A DNA stretch of 64,000 bases, from assembly GCA_031002005.1 (NCBI GenBank), contig JARYHS010009186.1, positions 249,049,894 to 249,113,893 of the forward strand, read 5' to 3'. The translations under genes and the position numbers were made by a program. The notes beneath the pieces are model-generated. The model was not told the DNA's origin. It searched no databases and saw nothing but the letters and a program-made list of their open reading frames with translations. Below are positions 1-11,300 of this stretch, piece after piece (position 1 is the first letter of the stretch; each line of letters begins with the position of its first letter). Source of the DNA: Vandiemenella viatica (lineage: Eukaryota > Arthropoda > Insecta > Orthoptera > Morabidae).

Positions 1-1640
1 TGTAAATCAAAGTAGGTTTTACTTTTCTTGGCTGGTTTGAGGGTTATATTTGTGTTTTATATATTGGCTATTGAGAATTTTTGAAGGAAAACAAAGATAA
101 AAATTTCCTATAATAATGTTGATATATCCATGTACTCAGCAGTATTACTGAAGAATGTGGTTACTTAAAAAGATTCAACCATCCAAGTAAGTATATTTAA
201 AATGCAGATCAGTTATTGATATTAGTAGTAATTATATCTTGTCAATCATTATTGCTCTGGTTTTCTCAGATTCCATCCTGCATATGAGAACAGTACAATC
301 TAAGAAATATTTTTTCTTGTTTATAACAAAAAGTTCACTTCCGTATTTGGTAAAGTAAACCTTCAACCATGTAGTATACCATAGAGTATAAGGAATTCTT
401 CTTTAAAAGCTTTTATAATGTCAAAGTTTCCAAATATGAACAGTAGTGAACTTTGCAAAATATATGTCCTGTTAGTCACAACAATCCAAGCTCCTGGTGT
501 CAGTGGAATTACAGAGCCAAATTATTTTTATGCTATACAAATAAAGAATGATAAGGAAAACAGACCCAACACTTACCAGGGATGAATATAGGAGGCCAGT
601 GACAAACAGAAATTACAATATTTCAGAAGTAAACCTTATTCAGTCACTGTAAAATATTTTTCTTCATCTTGATGTATTTACCAGCTCTATTTATTTTTCA
701 GTGCTTAATTTATATTAAAGAAAACTATGAGAAATATGAAGCGTTATTTACCTCCTCTATTTATTTTTCAGTGCTTACTTTATATTAAATAGACTATGAG
801 AAATATGAAGTGTTAGGAGTCAATAATACTTACATTACTAGGAATTGAGAAAACATAACTATTTTCAGGTGTGAATAGAGTTGCACCCAAAAAACTTTTT
901 GTTATATGTCGGTTAAACTTTTTAATGCCATAACAAAAAGAATAAGCTTACTTTCATTTAATATGCTCAAGAATGTAATAAAAATTACTTTCACATAATT
1001 GTATATTGTAATACATAATTGTATTGTAAATTAGAATTTTATGAAATAGCAGCTAACATGTGGCAAATTTGTAATATTTACATTTCACTGATGTATTAAT
1101 TTTCGCTGACCATAGTTCCTACAATAAAACTGATTCTTGTGGCTAGTTGGGGGGACTGGATGTGTAGGTATATTCCAAGACTCACTACTGCAGAAATGAG
1201 TGAGAAAGATTTATTGCTATAAATCTTATCTGAATTATAGTTTTTTATGGAATATATTCCAAATGGTAATTAGAGTGAAAATCAGTCCCATAAGAATTAT
1301 CTCTATTTAAAACAATATCTCTTTGACACATATTATTCCATTTGTTTTTAAACAAATAAGTAATAGTTAGGGTAATTAATGTACAAAATTAAGATGGAGA
1401 ACTATTTATGCAGAATATTGCACATATTTCGTTTATTTATAAGAGAAATGCAGTGTGATTGCAAAAATTCTTATGCTTTTGCTATTGTATTTTCTGAAAA
1501 AGAGTTGGGTCCAAACATCTACCTCATAAATGTTGAGTAGTAAGTATGACTTTAAGTGTGGTGGAGTGTATGCCCCATTGGAAACTAACCTATATGACTA
1601 TTTTTTCATTTCACGAATATAGTGTTAAATTCTTTGAAGA
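1..1640. other. AT-rich stretch without recognisable gene
   Basis: No coding frame, RNA gene or recognisable element was seen. It contains one short tandem duplication (see 678-817). It may be intron of the HYKK-like gene if that gene continues leftward. Confidence 0.5.
678..817. repeat. 70-bp tandem duplication
   Basis: CTCTATTTATTTTTCAGTGC occurs at about 685 and 755 and the similarity runs through TATGAGAAATATGAAG in both copies, giving two diverged units 70 bp apart. Confidence 0.8.
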
Positions 1641-1664
1641 TAATGTCAACACAATCAACTTTTA

Positions 1665-1990
1665 ATTTTAATTTCTTTTTTCGTGTTTCAGGTAAATTGT
1701 TCATCATTACGCTTGGGAGTTCATTCCAATCTCCGATTCTTTTACTTACAAAAGAAGATACTTATGCTTAAAATAAAATGATAACTTGTAATCACAGACA
1801 TCTTTTCCTTTCCATTTACTATTCCTAATCTTTCTACCAATATCTACCAAAACTTCATTACCAATATACGGTAGGCCTATGTCTTATAATCTCTAAGCAC
1901 TATTTTCACCTATGTCCTGTCTTCCACAGACTCCAAACCTAGCTCCTTTATCAAGTTAATTACTGATGTGTTTTGTAGTAACTTCCACAC
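1665..1990 (-). mobile_element. Non-LTR retrotransposon RT tail remnant
   Basis: Read on the minus strand this is a worn copy of the LINE 3' region also seen at 13775, 16284 and 29680. Shared blocks correspond to the VxxRDWNxLP and FxxGNY segments of a jockey/CR1-like RT C-terminus. No intact frame remains. Confidence 0.55.
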
Positions 1991-2359
1991 TTCCAAGCTC
2001 ATTTGAAAGGGCTTAAATAAAAAAAAAAGTTTCTCGCAACATTCATTCCATTTTATTTGGTCCCATTTATCATTTACAAACAACAAATTCCATAATGAAT
2101 TAGGACAAGTCAATGGTACATTAAGTTCTGTATTACTAAATAGATTCCATCTTGCTTAGTAATTTAATGCATTAAGTTAACTATAACTATAATTCTATTC
2201 ATTCTTTACTCATAATTTTTATGCTAATCACTTAGTTTTTATACATTTGTACTTTAGAGGTACAGTTTTTGATTCATTTAATTGTTTCTATTGTTCCATA
2301 ATTTAAATACTCTTTGATTGAGTAGAAGGCTTTCTCACATATTACTCTTTCTTTTTCCC

Positions 2360-2360
<1 letters not shown>

Positions 2361-2406
<46 letters not shown>
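2361..2406. repeat. 46-nt poly-T tract
   Basis: Uninterrupted T run; possibly the A-tail of a minus-strand retroposon, but no body was recognised next to it. Confidence 0.85.
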
Positions 2407-2410
<4 letters not shown>

Positions 2411-3009
2411 ATCGAAGGTACCGAGTATTTTTTTTTTTAATTTTCAAGAAACTTCCACTCGAAAAGATTCCCCCGTTTCTCCACTTTTCCTGCTGACAGA
2501 GCGGACAACAATACAAACGCATTCGCGCTGTGGAAATGGAATGCAGATAGCGCCAGATAAAAGAGACACACCATTTGTATCCGTTACCCAAATAAATGTC
2601 TTCCTCTTCCGCCTGCCCTGCATGTAGCTGCGACATCGATTTCATGTTTTTACGTGTTAATCAGGACAATTCTCAAATTACATTCTATTCGTTGCACAGC
2701 AATGCTATGTGTTATCTTTGGGAATATCTTAGTGATTCAAATAGGCAAATGCATTTTTTTATTGTGTTATTTTTCTACGGTGTTTTAGCTGCTATGGGTT
2801 CCATCGATAAGTCTGTCCATACCCCTTTGTTAAAATACAAACTGAACGATGGTAAAAAGGAAAACAGGTAACATATTTACTAAAACAAGTAAAAAACAGT
2901 AGTTTGATGGTAAAAACCCAAATAAGAGTTATAGTATTTGTACTTACCAGTTAGGATGCAAGAAGTATGAAAAACATCAGTAAAAAGATTTCGCTGATAC
3001 CAATAATAA

Positions 3010-3178
3010 TAATAAGAAAGCCCCCCCCCCCCAAATGCACCAAGGTCACCAGGTCACCCCCGATGACATGGATTTTGGGGACTTTTTTTTGCTCTACTGT
3101 TTTTATAAGGGCGCCGAGTCAAGGCCCCCCCAAACCAAATCCTAGCCCCCCCAAACCAAAATCCTGGATTCGCCACTG
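3010..3178 (-). mobile_element. End of a CAGTGGCG-type DNA element
   Basis: The minus strand begins CAGTGGCGAATCCAGGATTT and continues with G-rich runs, the same terminus style as the elements at 32744 and 52503. The other end was not found. Confidence 0.4.
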
Positions 3179-3777
3179 CTAGTAATCTATGCATATAATA
3201 TACCAGTACCATCGGGAAAAAAATCGTATATTTCAGACATATTTTTTTAAAATGTTTGGGGCTCTATTAATAAGGCAGCTTATATAGAAGGAGTCAAGAT
3301 ATTTTTATTTTTTAAAGAATTGTGTCCGTCTATGTACGAGTTTGGATGAATGAGGTATGCGCAAAAACTACTGGTCGAATTATGACTGGGCTAAGAAAGT
3401 TTAATTTTGATGCGATGGAAGGCTGAAATTTTTTAAAGTATAATTGTCCTGAAATTAGTATCAATTTTACGTTGAACATTCTTTCTTTCTTTTTGTTTTT
3501 CGAGCAATGTACAAACCATGTTCCCATGAGCGGGGTAAGGTATGTTTTAATTCGATGTGACGCCGGAAAGTTGAAAAATTAATATTAAAGTGTCCACAGA
3601 TTAATATCCGTTTAAAGGCAGTCAAAAACAATTATAGCGATTTCAGGGCATCAAAAAAGCAAATGAGCTTTGTTTTGATGTTTGATTTGACGACATTTTT
3701 TTGGACGTGGTGACAATGACGTCTTCCTTTGTCTTGACTGTTGCTTTGTTTCTGGGTCGTAAGCATAGCACCATGAC

Positions 3778-5402
3778 TAGGTATTGCAATCCCGCAGGAT
3801 TTTTGCGGGATTGGCGCAAACAGGTTTTTAACCCATATATTTAAAACATAGTTATTTAAAGCGTTTATAAATTAAATAATAAACATCTGTTAATTAAATT
3901 AATAAATAAATTTTAATGTTAAATGATAAAAATTAACAGTTAACAATATTTTAAATGGCAAAATTCTTAGCATGTCTTAAGTATATTTCGCGGTTTTACA
4001 TTTTTGTTTTTAAATCTAAACTAATTTTTAAATAAATAATCAAAAATAATCAGTCTTTGACCATATTAGGGCTATGTGCCTTAAATACATCAGATCAGTT
4101 TAAAAACATGGTATGCATAATGGCCAAGTCACCAGAGTTTTAATTATTACTATTATTATTCTAAATAAACGTTCCATAACACCTAGAAAAATCATTCTAT
4201 TTCACAAAGTGAAGGGAATATACTCTGAAAAGTGTAGACTTGGCTCAGAACAAGATCTCATAACTTTTTGTCACTGCACAAGCACGAGACTTGGCCTATT
4301 TTACAAGAATTATTTTTTTGGAATTCATTATTATGTCTGCTGATTCCTTGATTGATCTTATGATTGATTCATTGTTATTAAAAGAAACTACTCAGAAAGA
4401 CGTAAACTGTCAAGTTTTTCAGTTTCTCTTTAAGAGTCGAAATTATTATTATTATTAGTTTTAGGCATATAATTGCAGTAAAGTCCTCACGGATGTATCG
4501 TCGGATTTCGTTGTAAAAACACGAAATTTGACACGTGATGAAGACAACGGAGGCAGACGTGGAAATATGATGTTTGTACAACACAATTCGGCGATACACC
4601 CGTGAAGACATCAGTATAACTTTTTTTGCCTTTAGTCGAAATAATAACAAGGAATTGAAAGGACGCATGCGATTCACTAAAAAAATGTGTTGTGGCGATT
4701 GACCAAATCATCCCAAGAGGGATTAATCGAAAGCCAGAGCGGCATATGTAAGCAGGCGGCTTTCGTCAAAGAACACTTGTTTCAAAAGCATTGAGGTAGC
4801 GGTCAAGACAACAATAATTCAAAGGATATACAATTGCCTTTTGATAGCTGCTAAATAAATAGGTATGCGATCGTTAAAATTACGATAACATTAGTTCCGT
4901 ATCAACGAATAATAAAATTTTCAGCTGCAAATACAGGCAGTTGTCACAATTACTTTATCTGCAAATACAAATGGGAATAATGAAACCATGAATAAAAAGC
5001 TTTAACTGTGTAGTTCAGATAACGTGTGTGACACGTAAAAAATACTTATATAGTCAGAAAATCATACTAAATACGCAACATACCTCAAGTTATAGAAATT
5101 TGTACTAAAAAGAATCGCAAGTTTTTATAAATACGTAAAATTGGATCTATTTACTTACGAATGACGAAGGTTGAAAAAAAACAAACGTTTATTCACACGA
5201 GTCGAATGCCAACTACAAGCGTACAGGCAAACATTGCAAGACAACCGATAGAGATCGAGTGGGGCAGCGAGTCACACAGACTGACGCACGTTTTAACCGA
5301 ATTTTACGGATTGCGGATCCGTTTAATTTTTTTGCGGGATCCGCCTGACAGTCCAAAAATGCGGGATTGCAGGGGTCCCGCTTTGCTGGATTGCAATCCC
5401 TA
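3778..5402. mobile_element. Non-autonomous hAT element with 8-bp TSD
   Basis: 1625-bp element beginning TAGGTATTGCAATCCCGC; the other end read in reverse begins TAGGGATTGCAATCC. It is flanked by the direct repeat ACCATGAC (3770-3777 and 5403-5410). GCGGGAT motifs recur near both ends. No transposase frame was recognised. 8-bp duplications and TAG termini are hAT-like. It is inserted inside a mariner pseudogene. Confidence 0.8.
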
Positions 5403-5689
5403 ACCATGACTCAGAACCAGTATTGACATTTGACCGAAAATCTGGATCAATTTCAAGCTGTTGTTTCAAAGCACATGTTTCAACTCGACTTACTTATTGA
5501 TTGTCAGTCAGAGCCCGAGAACAAACTTGGCAGCAACCCTTTTCATTCTCAAATCTTCGGATAAAATTCGCTGAACCGAGCGCCCAGATTACTCACTAAT
5601 CTCTGACAGTTGATCAATTTTTTGTCGACGGTCTAAAATTTTTCAACATTTTCGTCGATTCGGGCAGCTGATGGACGTCTAGAACTAGG

Positions 5690-5722
5690 TTTTAATTTAA
5701 TTTAATTGCAATGGAGCACAGG
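5690..5722 (-). mobile_element. 33-bp LINE 3'-tail insertion
   Basis: Minus strand reads CCTGTGCTCCATTGCAATTA followed by AAATT repeats, identical in style to the 3' end of the LINE at 16284-16800. It interrupts the mariner frame between IDD and the following PS-RPS segment. Apparently an extremely 5'-truncated insertion. Confidence 0.6.
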
Positions 5723-6229
5723 TGTCATCAATCGGTATGCCGCCATTTTTAAACCGAGCAAACCACTCGTATACTTGAGTTTTTTCCCTTAGCATCATCT
5801 TTGTAAGCTGTTTTCAACATTAAAACAGTTTCAGCAGCATTTTTACTGAATAGAAAACAAAATTTCGCAACTGCACGTTGTTCACTTAAACTTGCCATCA
5901 TCAAAAACGAAACAATAACAAAACAGCGCTAGCAAAAACAATCATTGCAGGTTAATAGAACAAGCCAGATCGACAACACAGGCGGCACTGAACTGACAAT
6001 TAGTTGCGCTATAAACGCCTGGTGGCATAAAAGCGTACTACACTAGCTCCGCCCACGACAATGCTATTCTGGTTATTTTCGTACATCTCTTCACGAGACG
6101 TATGCGCTATTCAAATAGAATAACGTATCAATTATTAACATTATGTTTACACGTTTCGGAAACACCCGCTACTTTCACTTCGATCAATCTAGTTTAGATC
6201 GTGCTTATAGACTGGAGTTGAAATCCCTA

Positions 6230-6700
6230 TTAATAAAAAAATAATGAAGACTATTCAGAAAATCTGTTGTGGTCCTGTTCCTGCATAGGATCTCAGGCCA
6301 CCTCTACAGACTATGACCAACGCGTTTGCCTTAGCAGTCACCCCGCTGGCAGTATTGTAACCATAGCGATCTAACCCCGAAAGACGCGCCTAGCTAACGT
6401 CCAAGGATAGAAGCTAGCAGGCTACCATAGACCCAGGGTCTCCGAGCGGTTATTGGATGATGGGTGGATAGGTCAGATTGGCTTACTAGAATATTGTTAT
6501 TCGAGAGGGATAGCACCCCGAGAGGGTTTAGAGCTTCTGTGGCTCTTATGCTAGAACTAGTAACTACACAGGGTCTGGCTTAAGGAAGTATATTTACAGA
6601 TACTCTCAGAGCGAGCAGTGGTACATGAACAGAACGGTTACTATATAGATCCTCACAATAGATTACAGCCCCTTAGAACTGAATGGTATGTTTACATTTG
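6230..6700. other. Unassigned GC-richer sequence left of the hAT element
   Basis: It continues at 7813 after removal of the hAT element. TTTGGTGACGA occurs at both 6698 and 7953, resembling a retroviral-type primer-binding site downstream of an LTR, but no LTR pair or gag/pol frame was found. Left unassigned. Confidence 0.3.
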
Positions 6701-6708
6701 GTGACGAC

Positions 6709-7804
6709 TAGTGTTGTAAAAAAAAGTTTCTTTTTCTAACTTGGAAAAAAAAAAACCATGAAAAAAACTATGAAAAAAATGTTTTTTTCTGGGACATGTT
6801 TTTTTTTTCATAACTACTAAATCTCAAATTTGTAAGGCATTTATTGTTTAATATGACTGTTTTAGAGTTTATACTAAGTACTTATCTTAATTTTTAAATC
6901 TACTATACTTTTCTGGTTCAGTAGAAAAGAAAATTACTAAAATATTGGCAACATTGAAGTTTTCTTTTACGAACGGGGACTTCCCACAGAGGCTTGGTTG
7001 AGTGAGAAGGAATCCCCGTTCCCCTTTGTTTGGATTGATACTCGCTATTTGAACTAGTGCTGCCAACCCTATGAATTTATCTGTAGACATCCGGATCTTT
7101 TCAAAAAATTAGGAATTTCAAATTTATCTACGGTTTTTTTGATTCTTTTTATTACTTATTGTGCTTTCCTTATATTCGTATACTTGTTAGACTCTCAGCG
7201 TAGAGTGATACTGAGTCATTAAATTGTCAGTAATTATGAATCGTTTCCTTGCAACCGTTGGCGTAAACCAACGACTAAAAAGAAATAAAGCTCCTATTTT
7301 GTATGATAATAGATTTAAATTCAAACTTAAAAGACCGTAATACAGAATTATCAGCGCAGTCTTTATGCACAGTGTGTACTTTGCTCACAATTTAAAATTG
7401 CAATCTCAAAATCTTTTGCGTACAATACAAGAACAACCAGCAAAAGAAAATGTAACTATTTCTGAAGTTATTGATCTAGAGGAACCAGAAGAATAAACAG
7501 AAAATTCCGACACCGACCGAACTAGTGTTGGTAGTGCTGATACTAGTGAACGTGGTACTGACATAGAGGATGAATAAAATTATGTTACCTATACAGATAC
7601 ATTTATGAATCGTTATGTAAAACATTATATGATTCAATAAGATTTAAAACACACATGTAAAATGTAAGTTCCGCAAATAAAACTATAATTTATCAAATTT
7701 ATTGTTTACTGAAAAAAAAAACAAATTTAGAAAAAAAAACAGGGTGCTAGGTTTTTTTTCATGTTTTTTTCACAAAAATTTTTTTTTCCCAGTTTTCAAG
7801 ACTA
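6709..7804. mobile_element. hAT-like element with GTGACGAC TSD
   Basis: The left end TAGTGTTGTAAAA and the right end (reverse) TAGTCTTGAAAAC are imperfect terminal repeats. The 8-bp direct repeat GTGACGAC lies at 6701-6708 and 7805-7812. Around 7440-7580 there is an acidic serine/threonine-rich reading that could be a transposase C-terminus, but no hAT motif is readable. Confidence 0.72.
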
Positions 7805-8202
7805 GTGACGACAGAGGGTGCGCAGGCTGCCCAGTCCCTGGGCTCGAGAAGACTCCCGACTCGTCAATTGAACTCGAACTAAATAAACTCTCTCCTCCCC
7901 GACGGCTTGGTCGGCCTGTATACTCGTCTGCCACCTGTGGACTTGACTTCATTTGGTGACGAGCTTCAAGCGTTACCTAAAAAGGTCGGCGCGGCCGCCG
8001 ACTTGACCTAAGATGGTCTTTCGTTCGCCCTCTGCCTGTTGGGGCACCGATCACCTTATAAAGTACGGTTACTGGCTAATGCCCATACGTGGTATTAATT
8101 CTAGTCTTAGAACATGGCTTGGCCGTAACAAATTTCCTTTTGCTGTGAGAGCGGTACAGGAAATGATGCCCCACCAAAACACACACACACAATAATACGT
8201 AC

Positions 8203-8321
8203 CTGCATGGCAACATCCAGCTGCGCTACGTAATTCCCGACGTCGAACATCAGCTGATCTGTCAGTGGAACTTCGTGTAGCAGCATTCCCGGTTGATACT
8301 TGAGCAACCTCACAACGTGCT
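8203..8321 (-). CDS. HYKK: HYKK-like exon 4
   Basis: 119 nt between acceptor CTTTTTCAG and donor GTACGTATT. It completes a split Glu codon and reads HVVRLLKYQPGMLL followed by LMFDVGNYVAQLD, which resembles the VRLL-YLPG and LLYEIG-AA-LD segments of hydroxylysine kinases. It leaves in phase 0. No continuation exon was recognised in 1-8202. Confidence 0.82.
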
Positions 8322-11300
8322 CTGAAAAAGACAATGCAGGAAACTACCAGGACAACAGTTCAAACTTCAATAACACCTTTTGAAACTGTGACAGTTTATA
8401 CATACAGTGGGGATTCTACGATAACCGTGGCGCCGAAATTTGATGATGGATTCTTCTGTAACTCGACGAGACAAATTGAAAGTAATCATACATATTTTTG
8501 ATATCTCGCTTAGTTCTCGAGATATTGTATCTCAAAGTGGACGTGGTTAGGCTGAAATGCGGCCTGGACCAGAAGAAAAATTTCGCCATATCCAAATTTG
8601 ATGATGTATTTGTACGTAACTAGACGAGACAAATCGAAAATAGAGAATAATTTTTTTATATATCGCGGTTAGTTCTCGAGATATTGTATCTGAAAAGTGA
8701 GGAGGTTAGGGGAGAACCGGCCTGGACCAGAATTTTTTTTCACCAAAACCAATATATCCACACAGTGGAAATGCACTATAGGTGTTTTATTTTCTCCCCA
8801 GTGGTTGTTGTTAGGTTGAAATGCGGCCTGGACCAGAAGAAAAGTTATCAAAAGCACAAGGAATTATATCTACAATTGATTTGACAAGCTAAATATCGAA
8901 AACCAAGCGAAATATCAAAAAATGTTATTCTTTATTTTCGATTTGTTTCGTCGAGTTCTACAAGAATTCATTATCAGATTGTGGTGTCACGGTAATGATA
9001 GAACTGCCCATACAGTTTTACAAGGACAAGATTCAAAGTTCTCGGACTGATAGAGTGATATTTTAGTTCGAGAATACATTTAATTTCCTACGTAATGCCT
9101 GTTTATTTGAATGCATTTAGTTAAACGTTTATTACCGCATTCGTAAATCGCAAAAGTAGATGGGGGTAGGAATTTAGCACTGAAGGTACGTAAGATAATA
9201 AAAATCACTGAGATAAGTTTAATTAGATGACTAGCGAAATTACCACCGGCGCACGTGCTCCATCGCAATTCAACTAAATTAAATCCGCCTGGAGTGACTG
9301 AAAACCGAACTCTGTATGGCCGGATGGGGATTTGAACCCATGTGCTTCCAAATGCTAGGATGGAGTTTGCCACTTACCCATCGAGCTAGGCAAACGTTTC
9401 CCCAAATAAAGGATTCCATCCCTGAAGTGCAATTATGGGAAGTCTGAAAAGTAACTACAGTAGAGCTTTAGTAAGTCGAACTTCAAGGGGGACGCGACAA
9501 AAACTTCGTTATTGAGGTTTACACTTATAAAGGGTTTTTGACTTAGTTTTTTGTAGATACATGGTCGACTTGCAGAGGTTTAAATTGTATACCACCTAAT
9601 TTTAAGTTACAGAGGTGAAACGAATAAAAATTCGTGTTGACAGAGGTAATGTTTATTCTCAACCTAAGAATTTGTAGGTATACATAAACATAAAAAAACA
9701 CAGGTAAAATAATATGATTTTTCTTGTTATTGTGGTCCACTATATACATAACACTAATGTTTTGGTTTCGACACTGCTTAAGGGGCGTCCATTAATTACG
9801 TGAAGTGTTTTTCCGGAATTACGGACCCCCCTCCCTCTCTGGTGAGACTTCGTGATATTTGGTGGACCCCCCCCCCCTGTAAAAAGACGTGAGATTTTGA
9901 TGGAGGCCCCACCCTGCAACAAACGGACCTAGCAACTTTATGAGACTTTTTTTTATGTCTCATGCTCCCAAGGGCGGTTATACCCCCCCTAAAGTCGGTT
10001 TTTACCCCCCTAAAATCAAATCGACTTTCACGTCATTTGTTGACTTTTTTTTTTTTTTTTTAGCTCTACCATTTCAAAACCTCACTTTTCATTTCCGTTG
10101 ACCCCCCCCCCTCTCCCCCTTGGTGAGGTTTGGTGAGATTTCGCCGGACCCTCCCCATTTCACCTCACGTAATTAATGGACGCCCCCTTAAACCATTTAT
10201 GCAAACATTCTTCCAAGTTGGGGAAAAAAATTGACTGCTTTAAATTTTTTCATTATTTCTGATTTATTATTTAAAATTATTGACAGAGTACTCACCGGTA
10301 AGCCAAATTGATCAGCAGCATCTTTCATCTTTTTAAGGTTCTTTACAGCTTCGATCGCTTCTAACTTTTCAAAGGAACTCAAAGTTTTCAGTTTATATTT
10401 CACATACCAGTAAAACCAAACGGATTCTGCGACTTGCTTCAATAGAGCTCAAACGAAAGCCACAACAATACATAACACTAAATATCCAAAATGAAACAAA
10501 GGGACACCTGGTACTGGTAAACACGCGTTGACGTCAGACGTAAAAATCTGTAATCCTTTCTTCGAAAAAATTTGCAAGAAACACTATTTACGGTACACTC
10601 GTAAAAATTACTTCTAAGAAAGTATTTCCGGCATATTATTAAATTCGGCACCTTATTTTTTCTTCGAGCTATACAGGTTATCAATCTAAAATCATCGAGC
10701 TGTAGAAGTAGTAGAATCAAACATTGATATGTTCGAGATACAGAGGTCAAATATATTTTTTTCGAGTTATAGAGGGAAAACGTGCACTGAAATAACTAGT
10801 AGGGAAATACTGATTATTTTGACTTATCGATGTCTCACATTTCGACTAATAAAGGTTTTGGGGCATGAAGGGACGAGAAAAAGTGTTCTTTCGAGTTGCA
10901 GAGGTTTTAGAATTACCGAGGTTCTATTGTATACACAACTGTTGTCACCTCTTCATTTGATTCCACGACTTCCAGTCAGAACTTTCTTTACTTCTACGAA
11001 ATTCAGTGATATAGTTTAAAATTTTATGCAGTGACAGGATTGCTGCCTTAAAAATGAATTTAATGTTAAAGCAATGTTTCCGGTATTATAATAACATTCA
11101 AGTTTCTCATGGACTTAAACAAACATTGGTTCATCTTGCCATATAGACAGATGCTGTCTATTCCACTTTTCATTATCTCCTAATTAAAGCAAAACTCTGT
11201 ATTTGACATATTTTATCTACCAATGAAAATGCTCATTTTCAAATTCGCAGTTACAATATTTCGTATTTCCATTACAATTACACTTAGTTTAATATTCGAT

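Larger units (their letters stand above)
3648..5901 (-). pseudogene. Mariner transposase, split by a hAT insertion
   Basis: Minus-strand mariner-family transposase. N-terminal part 5901-5411: MASLSEQRAVAKFCF, then after a frameshift TQVYEWFARFKNGG and a helix-turn-helix-like region, ending at TGSESW. The rest (YDPETKQQS, SPRPKK) resumes at 3777 and fades near 3648. The two parts are separated by the hAT element 3778-5402, whose 8-bp target duplication falls in the codons after the first catalytic position. That position reads S instead of the usual D of TGDES. There are several stops and a 33-bp LINE-tail insertion at 5690-5722. The DDE C-terminus is missing. Clearly dead. Confidence 0.75.
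9458..10929 (-). mobile_element. Pogo/Tigger-type element
   Basis: 1472 bp flanked by TA on both sides (9456-9457, 10930-10931). Ends: CAGTAGAGCTTTAGTAAGTC and, reversed, CAATAGAACCTCGGTAATTC. Both subterminal regions carry repeats of the type CGAGTTACAGAGGT or CGAGATACAGAGGT about 40 bp apart. It encodes a minus-strand psq/CENP-B-like helix-turn-helix at 10240-10400 but no DDE domain. A 406-bp TTAA element is nested at 9782-10187. Confidence 0.7.

Noticed and set aside
573..660. Exon-like segment on the minus strand with TTTTACAG acceptor and GTAAGTG donor
   Set aside because: All three frames contain a stop within the segment and no HYKK motif is readable, so it is not a coding exon of that gene.
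2596..2871. 91-codon frame with CPACSC and a hydrophobic stretch
   Set aside because: No recognisable domain and no splice context; neighbouring sequence looks repeat-derived.
6698..7965. LTR retrotransposon with TTTGGTGACGA primer-binding sites
   Set aside because: No paired LTRs or gag/pol frame; the two sites are only about 160 bp apart once the hAT element is removed.
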